From contig NW_004457695.1 of NCBI RefSeq assembly GCF_000203815.1, positions 2,974,054-3,038,053 of the forward strand: 64,000 bases of DNA, read 5' to 3'. Numbering within the stretch: the stretch's first letter is position 1; every line of letters begins with the position of its first letter. Positions 1-12,875 of the stretch are shown here, in pieces. The translations under genes were made by a program, and so were the position numbers. Under the pieces are notes generated by a model. That model worked only from the letters and a program-made list of their open reading frames with translations, searched no databases and had not been told where the DNA came from. This DNA is from Cavenderia fasciculata (taxonomy: Eukaryota > Evosea > Eumycetozoa > Acytosteliales > Cavenderiaceae).

Positions 1-2567
1 ACCACAAAGTAAGTTTCACACCATCCATACACTACTTTCCTTTTTAAGAGGGTAACAATCAATTCCATCATCCATGTTGCGCAAACAAGCGAAAAACAAA
101 AATCGCTTGATCAGATTTTTGTCAAGACAATTACACAATCCGTCTTTGCAGCAGCGACACACACCCCTTTGCCCTTCGTTTTCTGGGTTATTTGAATAAC
201 GACGCTACACCTTGCAATTGTGTTATATTCTTTTAATTTAACCTCTTAAACTAGCTAGCTAGCTAGAGCAAGGCAAACATAAATCATCATTACATATCTA
301 CCAACCAAAAGTTATTTAAAATTATATATGTAGGTGACTACACTCGTAGATAGTCGCGTCTTTTCATCAAAACTCGTGTCGTCGTCCTACATACACCCAA
401 AACACAACAAAGTTTCCCTCCTTTTATACTTCAACTCTACTCTTTACAACACCAAACAGAATACAGTCAGTAAACAAAAAATATATATATATATATAGAA
501 TCAAGAAGAATAACAAACAAGACAAACAAGAAGAAGAAGAAGAAGAAGAGGTATTTGAATGAATGAATGATTTAGAGATGTATTTTAAAAAATGTCGATG
601 GAAATGTGTAGTAGCGATAGCAACACAACAACAACAACAACACACATTTGTTAATCTTGATAAATGAGGGAAATGTGAACATACGAATCATTGTCAAGAC
701 ATATACATTCATTCAACTTCTCTCTCTCTCGACTACTATGGTATTTAATCTATTCGTATGGTGGTGTTGTTGTTGTCGCAACAAATAACCCCCTAACCCT
801 TTCTGCACCCACATATATAATACAACGACAATTGTGGGGGGGTGGTGACCTAGAAGTAGAAGATGAAGAAGAAGAACAATACACATTTCATTTATACACC
901 TACCACCCAGTAAAAGAGTAGAAATAAGAGAGATAGAGAGAGAGAGGTAACAATATACCAATACCCCTATAACACCAGATTAACTACTACATCATTGTGT
1001 TTTTTTTTTTTAAAAAAGGAATTAGAAAAAGAGGGAGCATTGAAGAAGAGAGGAGGAGGAGGAGTAAGAAGACAAAGATAGAAATAATTTGTGTACATCC
1101 ATATTGTTGTTGTTTTTATTCTTCTTTTTACTTCTTCTAGATATAAATTTTAAATTATATAATTATTTTTAAAACACTCCTCCAGAGTTAGAGTAGTAGA
1201 GTACATCACACATCAAATATAGAAATACTAGTTTCATATAATATATATGGTAATTAATTCAAATAATATATAAATAATAATAATAATAATAATATAATAA
1301 CAATAGTCAGTCAGTCACAAGTCAGAAAGTGTAATAGTAATATTATTAGTATTGGAGACAAATAACGACGACGACAACCACAGCGACAACGATGTTCATA
1401 GTCATAGTTTATAGTTTATAATAATAGTTCATGTGTTAATAATTATAGTATATAGAGGTTGAAGTTATTTTGTAACCATATATCTCATCTCACCTCATTG
1501 TTGTATGGTTAGAAACGAATGCATCATCTTGGTGACATTCGAATTGTAGTTGAAACTCAGATCCACAATCATTCTTTGACAAATATGGTCAAAACTCAGA
1601 GTCATTTCGCGAAAAATATGACATGTCATGTTGACAACTGAGCAGTAATTTTGGCACCAGACGTTACATTTCCATCAAAAAACAATTTGTCCAACCACCG
1701 TTTGGTCCTTCCTTTTCTCTCTTGTTCTTACTACTTAAACAAAAAGACATATATATGAATATAATTTTTTTGAAAACAAATATATATTTATACTTTTGTG
1801 TATTAATAATAATAATAATAATAATATTGTACCATATTAAATAATAATAATAATAATGATTATAAAAATAGAATAATTTTGGATTTGTAATATTACCCAT
1901 AGTAACATATAATAATAATATATTAGAACTAGTCAGTATCATTCATTCATTCCATTCATTCATCATATTGTCTACGATAATGTAGATATTTTTACTTTTT
2001 CATTGGACTGTTGTAGTCAAATCAACAATACACCAACACACAATGTGACAAACACACAATTTTATTTTAAATCTCTAACGGAAACAAACATATCACCCCA
2101 TTTCATCATTACATCGCTTCTACACTCAATACTAGCCATAGCGATCATCTTTCATCATCATTTGATATCGTTTATTCTAGAATTTTGTTGTTATTGTTGT
2201 TATTATTATTATTCATTTGACAACTTTAGTTTAGTTATGAAAAAAAACACTAACATTGATTATTTTTTTTAATCAAATTATAGGATTTTAATATATCAAT
2301 ACTATAGTTGAAATTTATTTAGTTTTTTATATATTTAGCTAAATATCAACAACAACAACAACTCTTTAATAATAATAACAATTTAATATACCAAAACTAT
2401 AACTTATATATATATCAACACCAAATACTTTAATCATTATAATTATTACTATAGTTTAGTTAATTTTTTATTTTAATATTTTCATGAACATAATTAAATA
2501 TAATTGGTTTAAAGACTTTTATCAATAATATTTACATCAATAATAATAATAATAATAACTTAAAATA
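1..2567. other. Long intergenic spacer, no gene seen
   Basis: This stretch is dominated by AT-rich sequence, trinucleotide runs (GAA near 528-550, AAT/TAA near 1277-1294 and 1807-1860), CT/GA tracts and short homopolymers. Open frames here translate to poly-C, poly-S or poly-Y strings from simple repeats and have no recognisable domain. No tRNA box pair or snRNA motif was found. The part nearest 2568 is presumably the 5' flank of the PAP2 gene. A gene on the far side of the window edge may own the left end. Confidence 0.6.
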
Positions 2568-4214
2568 ATGGGAGTTCCACAACCAATAGAATTACAAGCT
2601 CAAACTGGCAACTTTAAATATTTTACACTTAAAGAAGAGATCAATTTGGATGAAAGTACAGAACAACTTGTAAAGGATGTTCCACAACTTTCAGTATGGG
2701 GATGGTTTCCACCAGTTCAAAACTATCTCAACAAAAAGATTCAAAAAAATAGCAACAATAGTGACAAGATTGGATTGAAAAAGTTTGAAAATGGAGGTCT
2801 CGACAAGACATTGGGATTCCGTGCCACCACCTCTGACATATTGGAGACCAATAGCAACAGTAGTGTAAGTGATGACGACATCACTCTCGATGGCATCAAC
2901 AAACCTGGTTACCAAATCGAATTTCCATATCAGGTTAGCGGCGGTGCTGAATTTGATAACGTTTCTAGTAGTACTCAAAAATATCAAAAATCAAACGATA
3001 ACACAGTCTATCCTTATTCTCCTGTCTACTCTGACATTACCTTTTCAATACTCGTAGGAGTTGTCTGTATATTTTCTATAACCTTTTCATTTTTAGTTGG
3101 TCCATTGGTATGTAAAAAAAATCAAAAAAGAAAGAAAAAGAGTATTATTATTTTTCTAACATCTATCTCTCTCATCTTTCTTTAGCCAATTATATTTGCG
3201 TTTTTTGTTTCGATTTTAGTAGTAACTTCATATGTATCTCTTTGTCTAGCACCAAGTAATAGATGGTATTTATATTCAATAACTGCCTGTGCAATCGGGT
3301 TGGGATTATGTATCCCATCGTTTTTCAATGCCACAGGACAAGTTGTATTGGGTATCGACCTTCACTTGTGGGACACTGACTTGTTCAGAGGAGATAAGAC
3401 ACTCATGGGTTGGGTTTTCCCTCTCGGTCAATTGGGTTTGTTTGTCCAAGACAGCAGTTGGTTTGGTCCTTCTTCATTTATTGGACGTCTCTCGACCGAA
3501 ATCTTCCAAATCTCCTACATCTCTTATTATATTTGGGGCTACTTTATGGAGATTTACATTTTATACAAGCTTTGGAGAGCTTCATTGTCTAGCGACTTGG
3601 AAGAACGTAAAACAATCTCCTTGTGGGATCAAAGATTAAAAATGTTTATTTGTTCTTGGATTAGTACCTATTTTGTTTGTTTCTCAATTAATTTAATGTT
3701 TCCTGCTGAAAGTCCAAGAGTATTTTTACAAGTAAGTAGAAAGAAACAAATAGAGAGAGTAAAAAGCTTAAATTTAATGATTTAGTTATATTAATATTTT
3801 ATTTATTTATTTATTTGTTTCTAGGGATATTATGATACAAAATTAGTTGGATTTGGATTTGCAGGATGGATTAGAGGTTTGATTGATCAAGGAGCAACTG
3901 GAAGTTTTGGTAGCTTCCCAAGTGGTCATATTGCCACTTCATGGGCCGTAGCTTTTGCATCATATAAGATCATTCCAACCTATGGATACGTATCTGCTAC
4001 TGCCGCCTTTTTAATTACCATTGCCACAATGTATCTCCGTTACCATTATTTTGTTGACTTTTTGTGTGCAGTTCCCGTTGCCTTTGTTTGTGTAATGTAT
4101 GGTGGTTTCTATTCTCTTGCTGATATTAGAAACGGTATTTCCAATATCTACCATGGCATTAAAAACAAAATCTCCTCCAAATCTAAAAACGATGATATAA
4201 TAAATACTCTTTAA
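2568..4214 (+). CDS. PAP2-superfamily multipass membrane phosphatase/transferase
   Basis: The gene has three exons, 2568-3107, 3186-3731 and 3825-4214. Both introns are phase 0 and begin GTATGT or GTAAGT. The product is about 491 aa. A hydrophilic N-terminal region of about 155 residues is followed by several hydrophobic segments. The PAP2 active-site signature FGSFPSGHIATSW lies near residue 394 and a second block, TMYLRYHYFVDFL, near residue 434; together they supply the two catalytic histidines expected of the superfamily. The family hydrolyses or transfers phosphate groups on lipid substrates at membranes. The second block resembles that of Aur1-type inositol phosphorylceramide synthases, but the first reads PSGH rather than the PSLH usual there, so I cannot choose between a lipid phosphatase and a sphingolipid synthase. 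It is the first gene of a plus-strand run. Confidence 0.85.
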
Positions 4215-5748
4215 ATAAAAGAAACATTATTATTATTATTTATTAAAAAAATATATATACAAAGTATTATTATTATTTTGTTTGTTATAATTTTTTGTTT
4301 GTTTCTCGGTTTGTCAAAACGTTGCGCTTGTACTGGTTATTAATCGATGAAGGTCTCGACCCAATTTTTGTCGACATTGGTTCTACAAGTTTTAGGACGA
4401 TCAGAGTTCGTTGTGAGCTTGAGGGCATGATACCACTCTGGGGGTTCAAATATCTAGATTTTTGTCATCATTGGTTGGCGACAACTGTTTTTTTTGTGAA
4501 CAATGCGCCCAATCAGAGCCTTTCAAGTTCTTTCCACCATTCAATTCCACAGTTTCGTTTAAGAACCATAGCCCTTCTTCACTACAATAAAAGGGACAAC
4601 CCAAACTTTGTAGTCATTTCATTTAGTTGTAGTAGTAGTTATACATACAGATAAAACAAGTCAGTAAATATATATATTTCAATCTTTGTATTATCATCAT
4701 GTTTTTTTTAAAATCAATTACAATTGTCATACATACCAACTTTCTTTTCACTCGTCTCTCCATCTTTTGTTCATCTTTCAATCTATTCATCTAAAATCTT
4801 GTTGTTCTAGTAGTAGGTGTGGTAATCGTTCGTCGGTTGATTGGTTAAAAAAGGGGTAGCATTGTGTCTGACACTGACGAATAGATGATCTATACATGTT
4901 CAAACAAACAATGACTTTCTCATAATTATCAACTTGCTTGTTATTCTTTATCTTTACCACCCCCCGTTGTCGCTTTTCTTCTCCTCGTATTACTTGTTCC
5001 TTTATCTGTATTAGTAGTTTGATTCAAACTAACTAAAAAAAAAAGGGTTTGCATCATGGTGCAAACTAATGCACCAACAACAGATATTATTTGTCAAATC
5101 GCATACTCGACGTTGTGGTTGGACACGGTTCCGATAGTGGTTATTATTATTATCCTATCCTATCTTCAATCAATTTCAGGTCAATTTTAAAATTGACTAT
5201 TATTATTTATTATAATCTTTAATTTGTCTCTTCTCCTCTCCTCTCCTCTCCTCTGCCTATAAATAATGATAAATCTCACTCTCTTGGAAATTATAATTAT
5301 TTGTAAATAGAACAACATTTTAATTAAAATCAACAATAATATAAACACAAAACTTGTTTGTATTCTCTTTATTTATCCAAAATCCCCCTTAATTATTGGT
5401 ATCGTACCGATTTTTTTATCACAACCACATTGTTTCAATTTCATAGTGATCATTGTAATATCACTCTTCACACCACCACCACACGCACACATACACACAT
5501 ACACACCATTCGAATCACAGACAGAAAACATCAATAGATTTGCAGCATCCCGCTTTGTGTGTCTCTTTTGAACATAACATATTATTATTTTTTTTTCTTT
5601 GTATTCCACAACAACAACTCCAAATAATAATAATAATATATCATTTTTATCATCTTTGTTGTCTTTGACCATTTTTAAAATAATATTCTATTTATATCCC
5701 TAACATTTAAATCATTCATTTTCTTGTTTCCTTTTATAGATAAAAAAA
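4215..5748. other. Intergenic spacer upstream of gluA
   Basis: About 1.5 kb without a supported gene. It holds TAT/ATT repeats just after the PAP2 gene, a perfect 7-bp inverted repeat (5047-5053 with 5060-5066) and TCTCC repeats near 5231-5253. A GGTTCAA string near 4444 looks like a tRNA B box, but no cloverleaf can be drawn around it. The last few hundred bases are the presumed gluA promoter. Confidence 0.55.
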
Positions 5749-8400
5749 ATGAAGAGACTATTTAATCTTTTCATTGGCATTAGTATTGCTCTATTTGCCA
5801 TTGCATTTTATACCGAGGTTTCAGTTGCCTTGTCACCATTATCATTAAGAGACATTAGTGTTGGGGAATCTGACAAGCATATTCACTCTCACCACTATCT
5901 CAAAGAAGCCAAACCAACCGTTTTCAACCACAAGAGAACCGTCTCTATTAATCATCCAGAATATGCCAAAAATGTTCGCAAACCAGCCAACTCTGACAAA
6001 TTCCTCAAGGAACGTGATTCCTTTGTTGATAGATTAATGTCAAAGATGTCAATCACTGAAAAGATTGGTCAAATGACTCAAGTAAATAGAATAGAAAAAA
6101 ATAGAATCCAATCAGTCATCCATTTCTAACTCTTTTTCTTTTTCTTTTTTCTATTTCTTTCCAGTTGGATATTACTACATTGACAACCATTCCAGGCACA
6201 ATTGATATTAATGCCACTACATTGGAATACATTTGTAAGACCTTTTATGTTGGTTCTTTCCTCAATTCTCCAGTATCTGGTGGTGTTGTTGGTAACGATA
6301 TCTACACCATCAACAGTACTACTTGGATGAGCATGATTCAAACCATCCAAGAAGCTACCATTGCTGCCTCTCCAAACAAAATTCCAATGATTTATGGTTT
6401 AGATTCAATTCATGGTGCCAATTATATTCATGAAGCTACTCTTTTCCCACAAGTAAATATAGAAAAAAAAAGAAAAAAATAGAGAAATAGAATAATTTAA
6501 TATTAATTCCTTTTTTTTTTAGGGAACAGGTATGGGAGCTACTTTTAATCCAGATATTGCTCATGCTGGTGGTGAAATTAGTGCCAAGGACACTTCATCA
6601 GTAGGTATTCCATGGATTTTTGCACCAGTTTTGGGTATTGGAGTGCAACCATTATGGCCACGTATCTATGAAACCTTTGGAGAAGATCCATTGGTTGCTG
6701 CTGTTATGGGTGCCGCCACTGTCGCCGGTTTACAAGGAGACAACAATCCATTTACCAGTTCGATCAAGCCACCCTCTGTCGTTGCCACTGCCAAGCATTT
6801 CTTTGGTTACTCTGATCCAGCCTCTGGCAAGGATCGTACTCCAGCTTGGATTCCAGAACGTATGTTGCGTCGTTACTTCCTCCCCTCTTTTGCCGCCGCC
6901 ATTGGTGATGCCGGTGCCGGTACAGTCATGATCAACAGTGGTGAAGTCAATGGTATCCCAATGCACGCCGACAAAAAGTACTTGAACGACGTCCTCCGTA
7001 ACGAACTCACCTTTGAAGGTGTTGCCGTCACTGATTGGGAAGATATCGAAAAGTTGGTCTATTTCCATCACGTCGCTGCCGATGAGCCAGAAGCCATCTT
7101 GATGGCACTCGACGCCGGTGTCGATATGTCTATGGTGCCATTGGACTACTCTTTCCCAATCATTCTCAAGCAACTCGTCGATGAAGGTCGTGTCGAGGAA
7201 TCCCGTCTCGACGTCTCTGTTCGTCGTATCCTCAACCTCAAGTATGCCCTCGGTCTCTTTACCAACCCATACCCCAACCCACAAAACCCATACCTCGGCA
7301 CCATCGGTTGCTTTGAAGATCGTCAAGTCGCCATGGATGCTGTCGGTGAGTCTGTCACCCTCCTCCAAAACAAAAACAACGTCCTCCCACTCGACCCATC
7401 CAAGATTAGCAATATCCTCCTCACCGGTCCATCTGTCGACTCGCTCCGTAACCAAAATGGTGGTTGGTCCATCCACTGGCAAGGTGCCGTCAACGACGCC
7501 GAAATCCCTTACGGTTCCACCATTTTGGACGGTGTCTTGAACTACTTTAACGGCTCGCAATCCTCTGTCACTTACCAACCAGGCACCCAAGTCGGTGTCT
7601 TGAACCAAACCATGATTGACCAAGCTGTCGCTGCCGCCGTCCACGCCGACGCTGTCATTATCGCACTCGGTGAATTGCCAGAAGCCGAAACACCAGGAGA
7701 CATTAGCGACCTCGAGATTGACATTGCTCAATCGACCTTGTTGCAAGCTATCCGTGCCGCCACTACCGCACCCATCATCCTCGTCATCATCGAAGCCCGT
7801 CCACGTGTATTCGATCCACTCTTGATTGCCCAAATCGATGCTGTCCTCATGGCCTACCTTCCAGGCAGTGACGGTGGTCAACCCATCGCCGACATTATCT
7901 TTGGCAAGATCAACCCATCCGGTAGACTTCCACTCACCTATCCAGCCTTTACCGGCGACATTGGTGTTCCCTACTACCACAAGTACTCGGTGAACGGTGT
8001 CACTGCCCCACTCTTTGAGTTTGGAACCGGTCTCTCTTACACCAACTTTACCTACACTGACATTTGCTCCAACGCCACTGCCATCGGAGGTGCCAACTAC
8101 ACTGCCCAAATCGGAGACTATGTCTCCATCTCGATCAACGTCACCAACATTGGTCAAGTTGAAGGCAAGGACTCTGTCTTGCTCTATCTCTCCGACTTGT
8201 ACGCCCAAGTCACCCCGGAAGTCAAGATGCTCCGTTCTTTTACAAAGGTCGACCTCGTTCCACAACAATCGGTTCAAGTCGAATTTGTCCTCCAACCATA
8301 TGACTTTTCCTTTATCGGTATCGACAATACCGCCGTCATTGAATCTGGTCAATTTGTTATTGCTATTGGTGATCAACAAATTTGGTTAAATTTACTCTAA
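5749..8400 (+). CDS. gluA: Lysosomal beta-glucosidase, glycoside hydrolase family 3
   Basis: Three exons, 5749-6081, 6165-6452 and 6523-8400, both introns phase 0, give about 832 aa. This is close to the roughly 820 aa of the D. discoideum gluA product. A hydrophobic N-terminal segment (residues 5-28) is a likely signal peptide. The GH3 catalytic barrel shows KHFFGYSDP near residue 298 and the nucleophile block GVAVTDWED near residue 378, whose Asp is the predicted nucleophile. The second alpha/beta domain and a C-terminal fibronectin-III-like domain (VTNIGQVEGKDSVLLYL) follow. The enzyme removes terminal beta-glucosyl residues in the lysosome. From about 6900 onward the third exon uses many C-ending codons (GTC, CTC, GCC, ATC), unlike its neighbours, as expected for a strongly expressed gene. 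The start is the first Met and leads directly into the signal peptide. Confidence 0.96.
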
Positions 8401-8889
8401 ACCAAGTTCTTAAACAACATATTTCAGGTAATAGGGTATAAAGAGAAACCTATTTTTCAACAAACATTTTAAAACAAAATTATCTCTATATATTTAATTT
8501 TGATTATATATAAACATACATACATACATACATACATAAACCTTAAAAATAAAACCTAATAATAACAAACAAAAACAAATTTAGCATTCCCCTTTTTTTG
8601 TCTTTAGTTTGGGATCTCTCGCACCACTAAAAAAAAAAGACATATTTTTATTATAGTTTTTAAAAAAATCATTCACCTTTATGATTAAAATTAAAATGAA
8701 TAAAGAGGGGGTACTATTTCTACGAACATTAGTTTACTTACACTTTACATTATTATCATCATTTCAAAGTTTATTGTTATTTATCAAAGATTAATATTTA
8801 TATTTATTTATTTCAATTCTATCCGTACAAATTTTTATATATATAAATTTTATTTTTTTATTTATTTATTTTAAAAGAACAAGAGAAAG
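8401..8889. other. Spacer between gluA and histone H2B
   Basis: About 490 bp of AT-rich sequence with a short ACAT tandem run (about 8514-8538), several AATAAA-like polyadenylation motifs after gluA, and T-rich tracts just before the H2B start. No coding or RNA gene is seen. Confidence 0.6.
8514..8538. repeat. ACAT tetranucleotide tandem repeat
   Basis: About six copies of ACAT in the 3' flank of gluA. It is a simple microsatellite. Confidence 0.8.
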
Positions 8890-9384
8890 ATGGCAAAATC
8901 AGCAGCCAAGAAAAAGACAACCAAGGAGAAGGAAATAGAATCAACTCCTCCAACTCCTCCAACTACTACTACAACAACAACAGAGGTACCAAAAAAGGCT
9001 GTTAAAAAGACACCAAAGGTAGCGGACACAAAAGGGGAAACAAACAAGACTCCCAAAAAAAGTAAGATCAAGTACACATCATTCTCTAGCTATATTCATA
9101 AAGTATTCAAACAGGTGGTGGCACCAGACAGAAAGAATGAAAAGAAGTATAGTATGTCATCAAAATCTATGGAGGTAATGAATTCATTTGTATTGGATAC
9201 ATTTGAAAGGTTGGCCACTGAAGCAGCCAGTCTGGTTAGAAAGACTAAAAGACAAACTTTAGCTTCTCGTGACATTCAAGTCGCAACACGTATTATCCTT
9301 TCTGGAGAATTGGCAAAACATGCAATTGTGCAGGGAATGGCTGCTGTCAATAAATTAAACTCTGATAAAAAACCAAGATCCTAA
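8890..9384 (+). CDS. Histone H2B, long-tailed form
   Basis: This intronless gene encodes 164 aa. Residues 1-58 are a Lys/Thr-rich tail that is longer than in animal H2B and contains a TTTTTTT stretch. The histone fold follows: SYIHKVFKQVVAPD, then SSKSMEVMNSFVLDTFERL, then LASRDIQVATRIILSGELAKHA, all recognisable H2B helices. Between the first helix and SSKSM there is an insertion (RKNEKKYSM) relative to the usual H2B loop. The protein would pair with H2A in the nucleosome. The 3' flank has AATAAA motifs near 9487 and no visible histone-type stem-loop, so the mRNA is probably polyadenylated. From the sequence alone I cannot tell whether this is the main H2B or a variant. Confidence 0.92.
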   Translation: MAKSAAKKKTTKEKEIESTPPTPPTTTTTTTEVPKKAVKKTPKVADTKGETNKTPKKSKIKYTSFSSYIHKVFKQVVAPDRKNEKKYSMSSKSMEVMNSFVLDTFERLATEAASLVRKTKRQTLASRDIQVATRIILSGELAKHAIVQGMAAVNKLNSDKKPRS

Positions 9385-9716
9385 ACTACTCCATCCAAAT
9401 CCATCAAATCCGTCTTCAATCCATTCAATCCAATTATTAGATCAAAATAATATTATTATTACCTATCAACAAATTGTAAATAAATGAATAAATATATATA
9501 TATTCACTATTGTATTTGATCTAATCAATCAATCAATTTAAATTAAAAAAAAAAAAAAAGAAACAAAAAATAAAATAATTATTTGTTGGTTTTGTTTGTT
9601 GTCTTTTAATTTTTATTTGTTTATTATTGACAGAGGTAATAATTTAATTTAATTTAATGGTATTGGTTATTGATATAAAAATTGTTATAATTATTATTAT
9701 TAATTCATTTAATTGA
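9385..9716. other. Convergent 3' spacer, H2B / dynein LIC
   Basis: AT-rich shared 3' flank with polyadenylation-like AATAAA motifs near 9487 and a poly-A tract near 9545-9559. No gene is seen. Confidence 0.6.
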
Positions 9717-11559
9717 TTACTTTTTGTTTTGTTTAATTTTTTCCAATTCTTTTTGGGCGTCTGCTCGAACGTTTGATGTTGGTGGACTGGTGAGAGAGGC
9801 CTTTAAATCCTTGGATGCGCTTCTGTTGGTTAACTTGTCCTTGGACATGAGACTTGTAAAGAAATTGGCGAGAACTGCCTTTTCGGCACTTGGAGCTGCT
9901 CCAGTGGCAGCAGTCGATGGTGACGATGTCGACGACGATGATGTGCTAGTGGTACTCGAACGCAAATTGGGTGGCGATGATGTTTCAACCACCTTTGGTG
10001 TCTCTGGTGTATTGCCATCTGATCCTGCTCCAGCTGGATTACTTGATTTACTTTGCATTGGTGATTCTTGATCCAATGAATTCTTAATTTTGTTTAAAAA
10101 TTCCTAAACAAAAAAAAAGATTAAAAAAAATTAATTAAATGTTTGTTCCATCCATCCTTTTTATCATTATGATTTCATCCATAGTTACTTGATCATCTTC
10201 TGCCAATACTGCTGATGCTTGATTCATTTCTCTTCTTTTTATAATACTTGGCTTTTTTACAACATTTTCATACAACTCTTCAACGTCACGACAAACTTTT
10301 TGATTGTCGAAATCGAGTGTGATCTTGGCAAGAGTGTCCCAACCAGATGGCACGAATATTTGGTCCTTTTCCAAAAGTTGTGTTCTACTCTTTAATTCAA
10401 ATCCAAATAAAATATTTTCAATATATTCCAAAGCAACATCGCAATTAATCTCTTTTCTTGCTGATGTATAAATTAATCCTGCTCCATCTAAATAAATAGA
10501 AATAATCATTTAATTTAATTAATTTCTTTCCTTTCTTTCCTTTTCTCTTTCGCTTATTCTTTCTACTATCGATATTTACATTGTAAACATATTCTTCTAA
10601 GATATTGTTGAATATAATCGAATAAATCATCTTTGAAAGAAAAGTCCTTTTCCAACATGACAACTGAATCACTCTTGCAACAAACAACCAAAATTGGTAC
10701 GCCAAGATTCTTTGTTAAAATATTTTCTCCCAATGGTGGTAATACCTATCAAAATGAATGAATGAATGAATCAATAGTTTAGGGTTATTAATTCTCTTAT
10801 AGTCTTGATTATCAATATATATATATATAACATACACTTGTATCTTCAATGGTAGAGTTGATTTTTCTTTTCTTTTTCTTTTGAGCATTTGAAAGTAATG
10901 GATTATTATTATTGTTGTTGGTAGTATTAGCAGCAGCAGCGGTTAAAGATTGTGATGGTTCAACATAATCATGCCATTTAATCAAAAGTTTATCTTGGAG
11001 TGATCCAAAGAGACCTTTGTTGTTTGATGATGTGGCAATGGTTTTGATGTGTTCCTCCAAGATGTGTAACCATCGTTTGAGTGAATCGACAATATTCCAT
11101 GGTTGTGAAAAGTCCAATGTAATGACAACCATAGAGTTGGCAATATTATCGCTATTTAGTGCAAATTTGAGAAGTTCATTGTGTTCAGTCTCACCTTCCA
11201 ATGTCCAAAAGTTGGTTCGAGCAATAGGATCTTCGCTACTATCATCTTCAAATACATCTGTAAACGTATAACTCAATGCAATTCCTTTTGCTTTTTCTAC
11301 ATCCGATATTGGTTGAAACTTTGAAAGTAATGATGATGATCCTGAAGTTCTATCTCCTAATAATAAGTAATATTAATAAAAAGAAAAGTAAGTATCACAG
11401 GTGGTATAAGAATATCTATCTATCCTATCCTATCTATATATATATCTCACACATACCCATCATAACAACATTCTTTGTTTCAAAGTAGTTTGTCTTGTTG
11501 GCAGACTCTCGCAAGATATTGCCCCAAATATCTTCTTCTTCATCTTGTTGGTGTGACAT
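9717..11559 (-). CDS. dync1li1: Cytoplasmic dynein light intermediate chain
   Basis: Five exons on the minus strand join in phase: 11457-11559, 10836-11356, 10580-10745, 10189-10487 and 9717-10103, giving about 491 aa. The first junction creates the P-loop-like string VVMMGDRTSGSSLLSKF (residues about 31-47). Family blocks follow: RTNFWTLEG, MVVITLDFSQPW, LGVPILVVCCKSD and YGAGLIYTSARKE. The C-terminal tail is Ser/Thr/Pro-rich, as in metazoan LICs, which use it for cargo-adaptor contact. The protein is a subunit of cytoplasmic dynein. Position 4 of the P-loop (Thr-Ser rather than Gly-Lys) departs from a standard Walker A, so nucleotide binding is uncertain. The fourth intron was placed at CAA/GTAACT because this restores AEDDQEFLNKI, which fits the family. 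Confidence 0.93.
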
Positions 11560-12431
11560 GATTGATGATGATGATGATGATTACTATATATTGTTATCTT
11601 TCTACTTCTTCTCTTTAATCAATCACTTCACGAGTACAAAGAAAATTAATGTTTAATGTAATAAGATTGTGACTCTTCTTTCTCTCTTGCAACTTCAAAC
11701 AAAAATTGATTTTTTTGAATAAAAAAGCGCACTTTGATAAACAGTTCAAGTAATACAGAGTATTGATGTGTTTGTTATCTCTACAGCATTCAAAGAGATA
11801 ATAATAATCACCATTAGATATAGATATACAAAATAGTATTTCTACTTCTTTTAGAATATTTTCAATCCAATCAATACATTATTTGACTCAAATAGACTTG
11901 AAATTTTAGATTATCCAACCCTTACCCATTTGTTTGTTTGTTGGAGGTTTCACCGTCGTCGTGATCATCATCGCCACTCTTGGGTTGATAGGACGAGGAT
12001 GTTAACTATAATAGTCAATTTATAATGATTGAACACTTTGGAAGTCGAGTAAAGTTCCCATAGATTGATTGATCGATGAATTCGGAAACCTTTCCATCTT
12101 TTAATCTAATCAAAACAAATTGATTTATAAATATACTCTGTTTGTATCTTGCCAACCTAGGAGGGTATATAAAATTAAAGCTTGACAGCCGATTACTCCC
12201 AAAAATTTAAACCCCCCATATTCCCCTCCCTCCCTGGTCTGAAAACATTAATTACTTTTTTTTACAACGACAGTAAAAGTTAAAGAAAGTCATAGTATTG
12301 TAAATTATATATATATATATTATTATTATTATTATTATTATCAAGTAATATTATTTATTGTCATTATCATATCAAGTATTAGTATTAGTATCAAGTATTA
12401 GTATTATAGTTAGTTATATATTCATGTCACA
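11560..12431. promoter_or_regulatory. Divergent promoter region, dynein LIC / lipase
   Basis: About 870 bp separate the two start codons. It is AT-rich, with a TATTATTA run near 12319-12340. A C-rich block at 12212-12234 has four C runs of at least three and would form a G-quadruplex motif on the minus strand. No gene was found. Confidence 0.5.
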
Positions 12432-12822
12432 ATGACCACGTCAACAATCGATGATATAGATATTGATACAGACGATACTTTTGGTAATGCGACTGCCACT
12501 GCTATCACCAACAATAGTAATGTACAAAAGGATAGTACTGTTAGTAAAGTAGACTCTACTGCTGCTGCTACTACTACTGCTACTACTAATGGTGAACAGT
12601 GTAATGGGAACCACAAGGATGATGAAACCACCATAACAACAACAACAACAATGGTCCAAAAAGAGGTTGTTACAACCACAAAATCATCAGCTTCCATTCA
12701 AATTGAACAAAACATTTGTAGTACTAGACAAACACTTCACAGTTATCATCCTATCGATGAAAGCATAGCAAATAACATTCATCTAAATATGCCAATGATG
12801 CCTTCAATGGAAGTAACTAAAG

Positions 12823-12875
<53 letters not shown>

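Noticed and set aside
4415-4460. GGTTCAA string resembling a tRNA B box
   Set aside because: No T stem of five pairs, acceptor stem or anticodon arm can be drawn around it.
4295-4654. 119-codon frame after the PAP2 gene
   Set aside because: No recognisable motif, no intron signals, and a residue make-up unlike genuine genes in the window.
6730-8379. A 549-codon open frame antisense to gluA
   Set aside because: It mirrors the C-ending codon bias of gluA, which removes stops on the opposite strand. The translation has no domain and is rich in Val, Asp and Trp in a way unlike real proteins here.
12422-12697. Antisense frame rich in Val/Ser over the lipase N-terminus
   Set aside because: It is the complement of ACN and CAA repeat codons in the real gene.
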